A stretch of 64,000 nt of DNA, taken from assembly GCA_041389525.1 (NCBI GenBank), contig JAWKRR010000022.1, positions 1-64,000 on the forward strand, written 5' to 3'. A program made the translations under genes and the position numbers. Below the pieces are notes generated by a model. The model was not told where the DNA came from and ran no database searches. It saw nothing but the letters and a program-made list of their open reading frames with translations. This document shows, piece by piece, positions 7,762 through 15,828 of the stretch (positions within the stretch are counted from its first letter, which is position 1; each line of letters opens with the position of its first letter). This stretch comes from JACKFB01 sp041389525. Its GTDB lineage: Bacteria > Myxococcota_A > UBA9042 > PHBI01 > JACKFB01.

Positions 7762-9258
7762 TCAGGGGCAGACGAGGGTCGGCTCGCCCGGGTTGGGAGA
7801 GACCGCTGACGCCGCCGCCGGGACGATGCGGGGGGCGCCGCTGGCGTCGAGGATGGGGGTGACGTCGCCGGAGGGCCAGTCGATGGTGGCGACCTCCCAG
7901 AAGTCGAGGGGCGCCATGGAGACGCCGGCCTTCTCGTAGGCGAGCTCGCCGTGGATGTAGACCCGGACGGTCGCCGTGGAGCAGCCGAAGCCGTGGCTGT
8001 CCCAGTAGTGAGCGCCGACGCGGTAGGTGCGGCCGTCCTCGGGGACGGCGAGGTTCAGGTTCTCGGGGCCGGCGCCGTCGGTGTCGTCGCGGTCGAGGCC
8101 GGGGTTGTCGTCGACGGAGGGGTTCAAGGAGCCCCAGTTCGGGTGGGGATTGAACCAGAAGGTGTCGAAGGGCTGGTCGAACCAGCCGTCGTGGGTGCCG
8201 TCGCCGTCGATGTCCTGGCCCGTCGCGAAGGGGTGGGTGAAGTGGAGGTCGAGGTCGGCGCCGGACTCGGGGCCGGCGTCGGTCTGGTCGGAGTCGCCGG
8301 GGGTGTCCCAGAGCAGCTCGACATGGATGGCCTCGTCCGGGACCGCCTCGACGACGAGATAGAGGGGCTGAAACGCGGGCTGGTCGTCTTGGTCCCAGGT
8401 GAGCAGCTCGAACTCGTAGGCGCCGGCGACATTGGCCTCGAAGCTGGGCTGCGGGGAGTCGGAGGACGGCAAGAGGACCGACTGCGAGCCGACCGGCTGG
8501 ACCGCGCGCCACTCGTAGCGGGCGACCTTGCCGCTGGCGGTGATGTCGTTGGGCGCGGTGAGGCGCAGGACGGCTTGGGGACGGACCTTGAGCGCGGCGC
8601 CGCCGACGACGGCGGGCTGCCCGGGGCCGCCGAAGCCGCTGAGCTTCACCAGCGGGTCGCCGCCCGGGCCCACGGCGCGCTCCGGATCTTGCACCGCAGC
8701 GTCGTGGGTGAAACGAAGCTCAGCGGCCGCGGCCCCGCCTGTGTCGGGATTGAAGCGGACGCCAAACACCTCGATCAGGGCGCCCGCATCGATCTGAATT
8801 GGCGTCGCGAAGGTGACCCCCGCGGCGGTCTCGGTCGACGCAGCCCACGCATCTCCGGGGCCATCGCCGGGGGGATCTCGCAACAGCGAGAACTCCGGGC
8901 TGCCCGTCAGCACGAACCCGCTCACCTGCAAGGGCAGGTCGCCGGTGTTGCGCAGGACCACCCTGAGGACCTTCTGGTCGCCAAGCGCGACCGCGCCGAA
9001 CACGAGCTGCTCGGGGAGGACCTCCAACCGCGCGCCGACCGCCGCGTCCGGCGGAGCGTCCGGCGTAGCGTCCGGCGTAGCGTCCGGCGTAGCGTCCGCG
9101 GTCGCTTCCGGCCCATCGGAGACCTCGGCGTCTACGGCCCCACCCGACGAGTCGGCGACCTCCACATCCGGCGACGCGTCCACCGCGCCGCCCGCCTGCT
9201 CACCGCCGTCGCAGCCCCAGACGAACACCAACAGCAACCCCAACCCCAAACGCCGCAT
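7762..9258 (-). CDS. Lipoprotein with ASH/choice-of-anchor-like domain
   Basis: About 498 residues from the ATG at 9258; the one at 9270 lacks the GGAGGTCGGG that precedes 9258. The lipobox is VWGC. A linker of DATPDA repeats runs to about residue 75. An Ig-like ASPM-SPD-2-Hydin or choice-of-anchor D domain follows (LEVLPEQLVFGAVALGDQ, VVLRNTGDLPLQVSGF, VRFNPDTGGAAAAELRFTHD). The middle holds a PKD-like stretch (RYEWRAVQPVGS, ANVAGAYEFELLTWD). The C-terminal part (VELLWDTPGDSD, ADLDLHFTHP, NLNLAVPEDGRTYRVGAHYW) resembles DUF2135-like beta domains. It is a surface protein with no evident enzyme motif. The SGNH lipoprotein gene is divergently placed upstream. Confidence 0.75.
   Translation of the reverse strand: MRRLGLGLLLVFVWGCDGGEQAGGAVDASPDVEVADSSGGAVDAEVSDGPEATADATPDATPDATPDAPPDAAVGARLEVLPEQLVFGAVALGDQKVLRVVLRNTGDLPLQVSGFVLTGSPEFSLLRDPPGDGPGDAWAASTETAAGVTFATPIQIDAGALIEVFGVRFNPDTGGAAAAELRFTHDAAVQDPERAVGPGGDPLVKLSGFGGPGQPAVVGGAALKVRPQAVLRLTAPNDITASGKVARYEWRAVQPVGSQSVLLPSSDSPQPSFEANVAGAYEFELLTWDQDDQPAFQPLYLVVEAVPDEAIHVELLWDTPGDSDQTDAGPESGADLDLHFTHPFATGQDIDGDGTHDGWFDQPFDTFWFNPHPNWGSLNPSVDDNPGLDRDDTDGAGPENLNLAVPEDGRTYRVGAHYWDSHGFGCSTATVRVYIHGELAYEKAGVSMAPLDFWEVATIDWPSGDVTPILDASGAPRIVPAAASAVSPNPGEPTLVCP
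9051..9107. repeat. 12-nt tandem repeats in lipoprotein linker
   Basis: The plus strand shows consecutive copies of GCGTCCGGCGTA (first copy GCGTCCGGCGGA). On the coding minus strand they read as Asp-Ala-Thr-Pro or Asp-Ala-Pro-Pro units. Copy number should be prone to slippage in steps that keep the frame. Confidence 0.8.
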
Positions 9259-9500
9259 CCCGACCTCCACTGACCTTGCTGAAACCTAGCCTACCGCACG
9301 GGCGCCCCCGGATGCCCGCACATCGCGCGCCAGCCGGCTGCACAGACGATTGGGTCCACGCCGCCAGATCCGTCACGCCGCCCGCCGATTCCGGCGACGC
9401 AGGCTGCCCGCTCCGTTGACCCGGCGGGCGGATCGCGACGATATTCGGGGCGTCATCACAGCACCGTGACTTCGCACGACCGGGTGCGACCGAGGTCTCC

Positions 9501-10400
9501 ATGAAGCGCGTCTTGGGCGTGTGGTTGGTGGTGTTCGGCGTGGGGTTTGGGTGCGACGACGGGGCCGCGAGCTCGGGCGGCGACGGCGGCGACGGGGACG
9601 GCCAGGGCGGGACCGTCGACACCGCGGCGGACGCGACGCCTGACGAGCCGGGGCCCGCGCTCAGCGCGAAGGTCACGCTGGTCGCGCTGGGCGACAGCCT
9701 CACCGAAGGCATCGGCGACACCGAGTGGACCGACGCCGGCGTTCAGCGCGGCTACCCCGACCGCCTGCGCGCCAAGCTGGTCGCCCGCGGCGCCGACGTG
9801 CAGGTCACCAACCTGGGCAAGAGCGGCTGGACCTCCTCGGACATGGTCAAAGGCGTCGATTGGGCCGAGCCCAAGCTGCCCGGCCAGCTTGGCCCCGCCG
9901 TGGCCGCGGTCAAAGCCGCCGTGGCCGGTGGCCGGAAGGCCGTGGCCGCCGTTTGGATAGGCAGCAACGATCTGTTTGGCCTCTACGGCTGGTGCCACGC
10001 CCCCGACAACGCGGCCTGCGAGGCCGACAACATCGCCGAGTTCAAGACCAACCTGACCGACAGCGTCGCCGCGCTCAAAGCCGCCGGCGCCACCGTCGTC
10101 ATCGCCCTGCTCGACGACCAGTCCAAGCGCCCCGTGGTCGCCGACCCGGCCTTTGACGACATCCTCCCGGGCCTCGACGCCGCGGCCGCCAAGCTGATGA
10201 CCGCGCAGGTCGGGCGCTACAACGCCTTCCTGGCCACCCTGGCCGCCTCCGAGGGCGCCCGCACCGTCGACTTCTTCAGCGCCGGCATCTTCGACTCGCT
10301 GCCGCTGCTGGACGCCGACGGCATCCACCCGAACGCCGCCGGCTACGACCGCATCACCACGCTGTGGGAGAGCGCGGTGGACCAAGCCCTCGGCCCCTGA
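9501..10400 (+). CDS. SGNH/GDSL hydrolase lipoprotein
   Basis: 299 residues. A lipoprotein signal ends at GVGFGC, followed by a Gly/Asp-rich spacer. The SGNH blocks are present: block I VALGDSLTEG (nucleophile Ser near 63), Gly in NLGKSGWTSSDM, Asn in IGSNDLFGLYG, and block V DADGIHPN with Asp and His. This places it with extracellular GDSL esterases/acyl-hydrolases such as TesA- or acetylxylan-esterase-like enzymes. The substrate is unknown. The 240-nt space to the divergent lipoprotein upstream should hold both promoters; no clear boxes are visible there. Confidence 0.85.
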   Translation: MKRVLGVWLVVFGVGFGCDDGAASSGGDGGDGDGQGGTVDTAADATPDEPGPALSAKVTLVALGDSLTEGIGDTEWTDAGVQRGYPDRLRAKLVARGADVQVTNLGKSGWTSSDMVKGVDWAEPKLPGQLGPAVAAVKAAVAGGRKAVAAVWIGSNDLFGLYGWCHAPDNAACEADNIAEFKTNLTDSVAALKAAGATVVIALLDDQSKRPVVADPAFDDILPGLDAAAAKLMTAQVGRYNAFLATLAASEGARTVDFFSAGIFDSLPLLDADGIHPNAAGYDRITTLWESAVDQALGP

Positions 10401-10432
10401 GCCCGCGCCGCCTGCCACCGGCCCCGCCGCCC

Positions 10433-11509
10433 TCAAAACGCCACCCCCGCGCCCATGTGCACCGAGGGCAGCCACGCGTCCACCAGCGGCGTCTCCGCAC
10501 TCCGCGTCTTGTGCAGGGGCACCGTCGCCTGGGTGAAGATGTCGACGCGCAGCTTCGACGTGCGCAGCAGCTCCAGCCCCGCCCGCACCCCCAGGGCCGC
10601 GCCGACCGTGGTCATGCGCTCGCGCCCAAGCTCCTCGGTGTACCCGACGTGGTGCTGCACCGTGAGGCCCAGGGACGCGCCGGCGTACACCGTCGTCGGG
10701 GCGTGCGCGCTGGCGAACCACGAGAACTCCGGCTCGATGATGACGATGGCTGCCGGCCGCGGGGGGTCGCCCGGCACCGGGCGCAGCGGCATAAACGACG
10801 CCGCGACGCGCACGCCGACCAGGATCTGCCTCAACTCCCGGCCCACACGCAGCGCCACGCCCGGCAAGACGCTGGACCCGTCGCCCGCCCGCGCTCGCCG
10901 CTGCACGGTCTGAAAGGCCTCCACGCCGAAGCGCATCGGCCCACGCCCCAGGGGCAGGCGCTGGTCCGACAGCCGCGCCAGCAGCCGGTCCGTGTCGTTG
11001 GCCAGCGCCATCGGCTCGGTCCCCAAGACGCGGACGAGCAGCTCGGCCACGGCCGGCCGAAGCTCGGCGCCCTCGGCGACCTCCTGCCGAAAGGGCACCT
11101 GACCCTCGAACCAGGCCGTCAGCACGAGCTGCCCGTCGACCCGAAACGCCTCCAGGGTCAGGGTCGCCTGACAGTCCGCCTCCACCGGCTCGTGAGTCGG
11201 GTGGCGCCGAATCTCCGACGCCACCCACAGCTCCCACGCCGCCGGGTCGTCGAGCCCCGCGAGGTGCAGGTTCAAGCAGGTCGGGACGCGGGCCGCGGCC
11301 GTCGGCGCGATCAGGCAGGCCAAAATCGCCAGCCCGCACCACGCTGCCAGACGCGCTGCCCGTCGATAGATCGCCAGCCCGCGACTCGCTCCCGGACGCG
11401 CCGGCCCTGCATGAATCGCCAGCCCGCGACTCGCTCCCAGACGCGCCGGCCGTCGACGAATCGCCAGCCCGCGCGGGCCTCTGCGGAGGTGGGGGGCTTC
11501 GGTACTCAT
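10433..11509 (-). CDS. Outer-membrane-protein-like protein with repeat-built N-terminus
   Basis: 358 residues. The C-terminal 200 residues alternate polar and hydrophobic positions and end in Phe (GAGVAF), as in outer-membrane beta-barrels. Before the hydrophobic signal-like stretch (LAAWCGLAILACLIAPTAAA, about 53-72) lie three 15-residue repeats rich in Arg (RGLAIHAGPARPGAS type). No other ATG, GTG or TTG is available closer to the signal. The start overlaps the stop of the upstream gene as TAATG. That gene ends in a similar way, so the two look like distant paralogues. I assign no function. Confidence 0.6.
   Translation of the reverse strand: MSTEAPHLRRGPRGLAIRRRPARLGASRGLAIHAGPARPGASRGLAIYRRAARLAAWCGLAILACLIAPTAAARVPTCLNLHLAGLDDPAAWELWVASEIRRHPTHEPVEADCQATLTLEAFRVDGQLVLTAWFEGQVPFRQEVAEGAELRPAVAELLVRVLGTEPMALANDTDRLLARLSDQRLPLGRGPMRFGVEAFQTVQRRARAGDGSSVLPGVALRVGRELRQILVGVRVAASFMPLRPVPGDPPRPAAIVIIEPEFSWFASAHAPTTVYAGASLGLTVQHHVGYTEELGRERMTTVGAALGVRAGLELLRTSKLRVDIFTQATVPLHKTRSAETPLVDAWLPSVHMGAGVAF
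11362..11475. repeat. 45-nt minisatellite at a gene 5' end
   Basis: About two and a half units of a 45-nt sequence starting ATCGCCAGCCCGCGACTCGC on the plus strand; the two full copies differ at few positions. A weaker fourth unit extends left to about 11330. In the coding minus strand each unit is 15 codons. Confidence 0.8.
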
Positions 11510-12762
11510 TAGAACATCGCGCCGAACTTGAGGCCGAAGCCGGGCATCCAGCTGTCGACTTTTCCGTAGTCGTTCTCGGCCTTTACGACGTAGGCCGGCA
11601 CGATGAGGCTGGCCTCGACGAAGGGGCGCACCGAGTTCGTGCGCAGCAGCTCATAGCCCAGCACGCCGATGGCGCTGAGGCCGGCGCCGAGGATGGGGCC
11701 GCCGTCGCGCAGGTTGGGGTCGGGCAGGCGGGCCTCGACGGCGCGGAAGAAGCTGACGTCCAGGCGCGTGCCGAGGCCGGCGTAGAGCGAATTGACGGCC
11801 TGGGGCGCGAGGTACCAGAAGAAGCTCAGGCCGGTGCTGAGGTTGACGGTGGGGTCGACGTGGCCGCCGAGCGGGTTCGAGCGCTGGCCGGCGCGCTGGC
11901 TGGCGTTGCCGCCGACGCCGATGCGGATGTCGAGGCCCCAGGCGCGGAAGCTGCCGCGGTAGCCGATGGAGGCGTCGACCGTGCTGAGGATGCGCACGCG
12001 GTTTTCGACGGGTTTGGACGGGTCGCGGCTGGTGGCGATGCCGTGGGTGGGGACGCGGATGGTGGTGCCGAGCTCGGCGACGAAGTGGTTTGAGCCGCGG
12101 ATGCGCTCGATTTCGTGGGTGGAATCGGCGTCCAGGACGTTGTCGCGGCGGACGGTCTCGACGATGGGGCGGTCGTAGAGCAGGGCCAGGGCGACGCGGC
12201 TGGCGAAGCGCGAGAACTCTTCGTAGCGCAGGCGGTCGACCTTCTCTTCGCGCTCGGAGCCGCTGTAGCGGGCGAAGGCGGTCCAGCCGTCGCCGAGGGG
12301 GTAGAGCTCGACGCGCAGGGTTTGGGTGCAGGCGGTGTCGGCGGCCGCGAAGCCGCGCTCGTGGGTGACGTAGTGCTCGATGAGGCGCTTGAGGTAGGGC
12401 TCGGGCGGGTATGGGAAGGCGCGGAGGATGGGGCCGGCGCGGCGGCGGCGCGGGGGGGCGGGGGCCTCGGCGGCCGCGGGGGATTCGGAGGAGCCGATCT
12501 CGGGCTGTGTTGCCTCGGGCGGGCCGCCGTCGGCGAGGCGCGGGAGCTTGGCGCGGGGCCGGGCGGGGGGCGACTCGGGCGGGGGGGAGTCGGAGGCGGC
12601 GGCCGGGGGCTGAGGCGGCGCGGGCTCGGGGGTGAGCGCGGGCGGGGCCTCGCCGTGGCTGCGCGTGACGACCTCGACGCAGATGCGCTCGTCGTCAGCC
12701 CGCGCTGGGCCGGTTCGCGCCAATGCTGCAACGCACAATAATCCAGCCACGAAGATTCGCAC
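11509..12762 (-). CDS. Probable outer-membrane beta-barrel protein with Pro-rich periplasmic segment
   Basis: 417 residues. The signal peptide MRIFVAGLLCVAALARTGPARA is followed by a Pro/Ala-rich disordered region to about residue 115. A domain of about 100 residues (LKRLIEHYVTHERGF, TLRVELYPLGDGWTAFARY) precedes a likely beta-barrel (FVAELGTTIRVP, VDASIGYRGSFRAWGLDIRIG, LSTGLSFFWYLAPQ, FGLKFGAMF) ending in Phe. Both this protein and its coupled downstream neighbour start with a Cys-containing domain and end in a barrel, so a shared two-component outer-membrane role is likely. No family name is certain. Confidence 0.6.
   Translation of the reverse strand: MRIFVAGLLCVAALARTGPARADDERICVEVVTRSHGEAPPALTPEPAPPQPPAAASDSPPPESPPARPRAKLPRLADGGPPEATQPEIGSSESPAAAEAPAPPRRRRAGPILRAFPYPPEPYLKRLIEHYVTHERGFAAADTACTQTLRVELYPLGDGWTAFARYSGSEREEKVDRLRYEEFSRFASRVALALLYDRPIVETVRRDNVLDADSTHEIERIRGSNHFVAELGTTIRVPTHGIATSRDPSKPVENRVRILSTVDASIGYRGSFRAWGLDIRIGVGGNASQRAGQRSNPLGGHVDPTVNLSTGLSFFWYLAPQAVNSLYAGLGTRLDVSFFRAVEARLPDPNLRDGGPILGAGLSAIGVLGYELLRTNSVRPFVEASLIVPAYVVKAENDYGKVDSWMPGFGLKFGAMF
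12496..12507 (-). repeat. Iterated motif core CAGCCCGAGATC, copy 3
   Basis: Exact 12-mer core on the minus strand, inside the Pro-rich segment of the beta-barrel gene, read in frame as Gln-Pro-Glu-Ile. Confidence 0.7.
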
Positions 12763-13026
12763 GGTCGCCTCCTAAGGCTTTTGGGACAGGCGACTGGGTG
12801 AGCAAGAGCTGTGCCAACGCGATGCAGCGCGTGGATCCAAGCGAGCGCCCGGTTGGTCGCTCGCGAAAGTGGATGGCGTCTACCCCAGGTGGAGCAGCGG
12901 CGCCGCAGGTGGGGGCTGGCGGGTGTGGCCGGTTGCGGGGTTCGGCGGTGGCGGTATGGTGGGTTGGGAGACGCGCGGTGGGTGCTGGCGCGCGGCAGTG
13001 GGAGGCGAACTGGAGGAGGCGCGGCG

Positions 13027-13563
13027 ATGGCGAAGGTTCAGGTGTATTGCGCGGTCTCGCTGGACGGTTTCATCGCGGGGGAAGGCGACGACCTGAGCTG
13101 GCTGGGCGAGCCGGAGCCGGAGCCGGCGCGCGAGCCCGGCACGGTGGGTTTTGCGGAGTTCATGGCGCAGACGGGGGCGATGCTGATGGGCCGGCGCACC
13201 TTCGATGTGGTGAAGGGGTTTGGCGGCGAGTGGGCGTACGGGGGCGTCCCGGTGTTCGTGGCGACGACGCGGGCGCTGGGGGAGGCGCCGGCGACGGTGT
13301 CGGCGGTGCGCGGGGGGATCGACGCGCTGTGCGAGCGCGCGAAGGCGGTGGCGGGCGAGAAGAACGTGTACGTGGACGGTGGCGCCCTCATCACGCAAGC
13401 GCTGGACGCGGGCTGCGTGGACGAGCTGATCCTGACCGTCGTGCCGGTGCTGCTGGGCCGCGGGACGGCGCTCTACCAGGGGACGCGGCTACAGCGCTTC
13501 GACGCCGAGCCGCTGGGCCGGTTCGGGACGATGATGCAGACGCGGCTGACCCGGGCGGGCTAG
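13027..13563 (+). CDS. Dihydrofolate-reductase-like protein (RibD C-terminal family)
   Basis: 178 residues from the ATG at 13027, which has GGAGGAGGCG before it. Family features are VYCAVSLDGFIAGEGDDLSWL at the start, AMLMGRRTFDVVKGF near 57, VYVDGGALITQALDAGCVDEL in the NADPH-binding part, and LTVVPVLLGRGTALY near the end. This is the YyaP/YwjB-type branch of RibD_C, small NADPH-dependent reductases without an assigned substrate. It stands alone; no riboflavin gene is nearby. Confidence 0.85.
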   Translation: MAKVQVYCAVSLDGFIAGEGDDLSWLGEPEPEPAREPGTVGFAEFMAQTGAMLMGRRTFDVVKGFGGEWAYGGVPVFVATTRALGEAPATVSAVRGGIDALCERAKAVAGEKNVYVDGGALITQALDAGCVDELILTVVPVLLGRGTALYQGTRLQRFDAEPLGRFGTMMQTRLTRAG

Positions 13564-13716
13564 GCGCTGGCGGGCTGGGCGCGGCTGGGCGTTCTGCTGC
13601 GTCGACGGCTGCTTCGACTTGGGCGCGCCGCGGGGCGCGGTAGCCCGCGGGACCAGCGCATTGAGGGCGGCGGCGTCAGGGGTCGAACGCCGCTCGAACC
13701 GCTCCTGGGGCGGCCC

Positions 13717-14157
13717 TCACTCGCCGAACATGGCCTGAAACGCCGCGACCATCTCCGCCTCGGGCACCTCGCGCACCCGCGTGGCGAGGATCCAGTGGTG
13801 GCCGAAGGGGTCACGCACGCGCCCGGCGCGGTCGCCGTAGAACTGGTCCGCCAAGGGGAATATCTGCTCGGCCCCGGCTTCCAGCGCGCGACGAAACACC
13901 GCGTCCACGTCCGCCAGATGCAGGTTCAACACCACCGAGGTCCCGTCCATCGCCGCCGGGCTCCTCGAGCCGATCCGAGGCATTTCATCGGCCACTAGCA
14001 GCCGCGTGCCCTCGATCTCGATCTCGGCGTTCATGCAGGTCCCATCCGGCGCGACGAGCCGCTGCCGGACCTCGGTCGCCCCGAATACACGCACGTACCA
14101 AGCGATGGCCGCGTCCGTGTCGACGACCTGCAAGTAGGGGGTGATCCCTCGGTTCAT
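13717..14157 (-). CDS. VOC-family protein, PhnB/YdeE-like glyoxalase fold
   Basis: 146 residues from the ATG at 14157, preceded by GAGGAGG. The fold signature is GITPYLQVVDTDAAIAWYVRVFG at the start, MNAEIEIEGTRLLVADEMP in the middle, NLHLADVDAVFRRALEAGAEQ, and YGDRAGRVRDPFGHHWILAT near the end. Such proteins include metal-dependent dioxygenases, isomerases and drug-binding proteins. No neighbour points to a pathway, so function is open. Sequence farther upstream in the same frame is low-quality and not counted. Confidence 0.85.
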   Translation of the reverse strand: MNRGITPYLQVVDTDAAIAWYVRVFGATEVRQRLVAPDGTCMNAEIEIEGTRLLVADEMPRIGSRSPAAMDGTSVVLNLHLADVDAVFRRALEAGAEQIFPLADQFYGDRAGRVRDPFGHHWILATRVREVPEAEMVAAFQAMFGE

Positions 14158-14646
14158 TCGTTCCTCCTCCCTGTGCGCGGCGGGTTCGCGTGAAGCTCGC
14201 CCTGATCCGTAGCATACCGCACGGCCCCCGAGTCGCTGCGTCGACCGCGTTCGCGCGCCGGTCGCCCGGGTCGTCGCGGTCGCCTTGGCAGACGAGCGTC
14301 GCACGCGGTGCACGACGAACCATGAGGGGGTCAATGGCCGGGGGGGCGACTGGGGGAAGTCGAGCAGAGAATCCTTGTGCTTGCTCGTCTAGAAAATGAG
14401 AATGGAGTGTGTTTGACCCCTGACCCGGTGAACCGCCGTAGTTACTGGGTACGAAAATGAGAATGGAGTGCGTTTGACCCCTATTCCGGGTGCCGCGCAT
14501 AGCAAGCCGAGATGCGGTCTAGAGCCTGGGCTTGCGCGGCATAAAATCGGCGGTGAACCACCGTAGCTACTGGGTACAAAAATGAGAATGGAGTGCGTTT
14601 GACCCCTATTCGATCCCTGGGTAAAAGAATGGAGTGCGTTTGACCC
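14158..14646. other. Intergenic stretch holding REP-like repeats
   Basis: No gene is supported here. The left part (14158-14390) shows nothing recognisable. The right part holds the repeat cluster listed separately. The region is visibly AT-richer than its surroundings. Confidence 0.7.
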
Positions 14647-14648
14647 CT
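14393..14648 (-). repeat. Cluster of four REP-like elements (TAGGGGTCAAACGCACTCC type)
   Basis: Four copies of a 26-29-nt sequence, plus-strand form AATGGAGTGCGTTTGACCCC, lie at 14393-14421, 14454-14482, 14579-14607 and 14623-14648. Copies 2 and 3 are each preceded by CGGTGAACCNCCGTAGYTAC plus TGGGTAC (14426-14452 and 14551-14577), making a composite unit of about 60 nt repeated twice. Read on the minus strand every copy begins (T)AGGGGTCAAAC. The copy nearest the acyltransferase gene contributes that gene's TAG stop (14649-14647). A related degenerate copy lies at 18881 and related heads at 21055 and 49211. Confidence 0.85.
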
Positions 14649-15618
14649 ACTCGATGAAGCGCGAGACCGAGGTCGCCTCGGCTTCGACGCCTTCTTGGCG
14701 CTGGTACTCGGGGTCGAGCAGGTCGTTGATGCGGTCCATCACGATGTCGGTGATCGCTTGGTAGGCCGCGCCGTGCTGGGCGGTGGCCTCGTGGCTGAAC
14801 GGGCGCGCGGAGGCGGGGACGCGGTGAGGAGCGAACTCCGGGCCGTCGGCGGTGAGCGGCGGGCCCATGCGGTAGACGATGCGGCCGCCGCGGGCCAGGG
14901 GCGAGTTGCCGGGGTAGACGCGGTCGCTGCCGTTGCACCCGACCGGGATGATGGTGGCGCCGAGGTGCTGCGCCACCTGCGCCACGCCGGTGTGGCCGCG
15001 GGTGAGGCGCTTGGAGCGGGTGCCCTGGGGGAAGACCAGCAGGTGTACGTCTTGCTCCTCGATGGCCGAGCGGCACAGGCGCAGCACCTCGTCCATCATG
15101 GCCCCGAAGAGGCGGTCGAAGCGGGCGAGGAAATCGCCGGTGCCCAAGAAGCCGCGCAGGTCGGCCGAGGTGTCCTCGGGCAGCGGATCGTCCAGCGAGC
15201 GGTGGCGGTCGACGACGTCGCGCAGCAGCCGGTACTCGGCGTTGGTGGGGACGCGGCCCAGGGCGGCGCGGAACTCGGTGGCGATGACGTAGCCGCGGGA
15301 CGGCAGCGGGATGTTGTTGCAGCTGTCCATGAAGGCGCCGATGGCCGGGTTCTCGTAGTACTTCCCCTTCACCCACGTCGCGGTGAAGCCGTGGCCGGCG
15401 CGGTACAGCTGGTACTGGAAGGGCCAGTAGTTGTAGCGGTCGGTGTGGTTCATCGCGAAGATGACCGGGTGGTCGGGCAGGTTCTCCGTGCCCACGAGCT
15501 CGATCTTCGTGCGCCGCGGGAGGCGGTAGTCGAAGCGCAGGACGAGGTTGGCGAGCAGCTGCTGTCCGCGAGGGATGGTGGCCAGCTTGATGCGCTTGAG
15601 TCGTTGCAGGGTGAGCAT
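14647..15618 (-). CDS. PlsC-like acyltransferase with altered catalytic motif
   Basis: About 323 residues from the ATG at 15618; an in-frame ATG at 15669 would add 17. It looks like a 1-acyl-glycerol-3-phosphate acyltransferase: motif I at VIFAMNHTDRYNYWPF, the acceptor-binding region LLVFPQGTRSKRLTRGHTG, and ATIIPVGCNGSDRVYPG as the later proline motif. The HX4D catalytic motif reads His-Thr-Asp-Arg-Tyr-Asn, so the usual Asp is Asn, and FPEGTRS is FPQGTRS. An aspartate does sit two residues after the histidine. Either the family uses a shifted acid or activity is changed. Its stop codon is part of a REP-like element. Confidence 0.75.
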   Translation of the reverse strand: MLTLQRLKRIKLATIPRGQQLLANLVLRFDYRLPRRTKIELVGTENLPDHPVIFAMNHTDRYNYWPFQYQLYRAGHGFTATWVKGKYYENPAIGAFMDSCNNIPLPSRGYVIATEFRAALGRVPTNAEYRLLRDVVDRHRSLDDPLPEDTSADLRGFLGTGDFLARFDRLFGAMMDEVLRLCRSAIEEQDVHLLVFPQGTRSKRLTRGHTGVAQVAQHLGATIIPVGCNGSDRVYPGNSPLARGGRIVYRMGPPLTADGPEFAPHRVPASARPFSHEATAQHGAAYQAITDIVMDRINDLLDPEYQRQEGVEAEATSVSRFIE

Positions 15619-15828
15619 GGTGCGGCCACCCTGCCACTGACGGCGCGAGTGAACTAGAACGAGTTCCAAAATCGCGCTCGGTCGGCCCCGCCGCGCCCAG
15701 GGAATGGGGAGTTGCGAACCTGCCTCCAGCGCGCGGCGGAGTAAGGTTTGATCAATTCGCGCCTACGCCCTCGACGGGAGGCCAGCCGACTCGATAGGGT
15801 CCCCGCCACGCTGGAAACGGAGAGCAGC

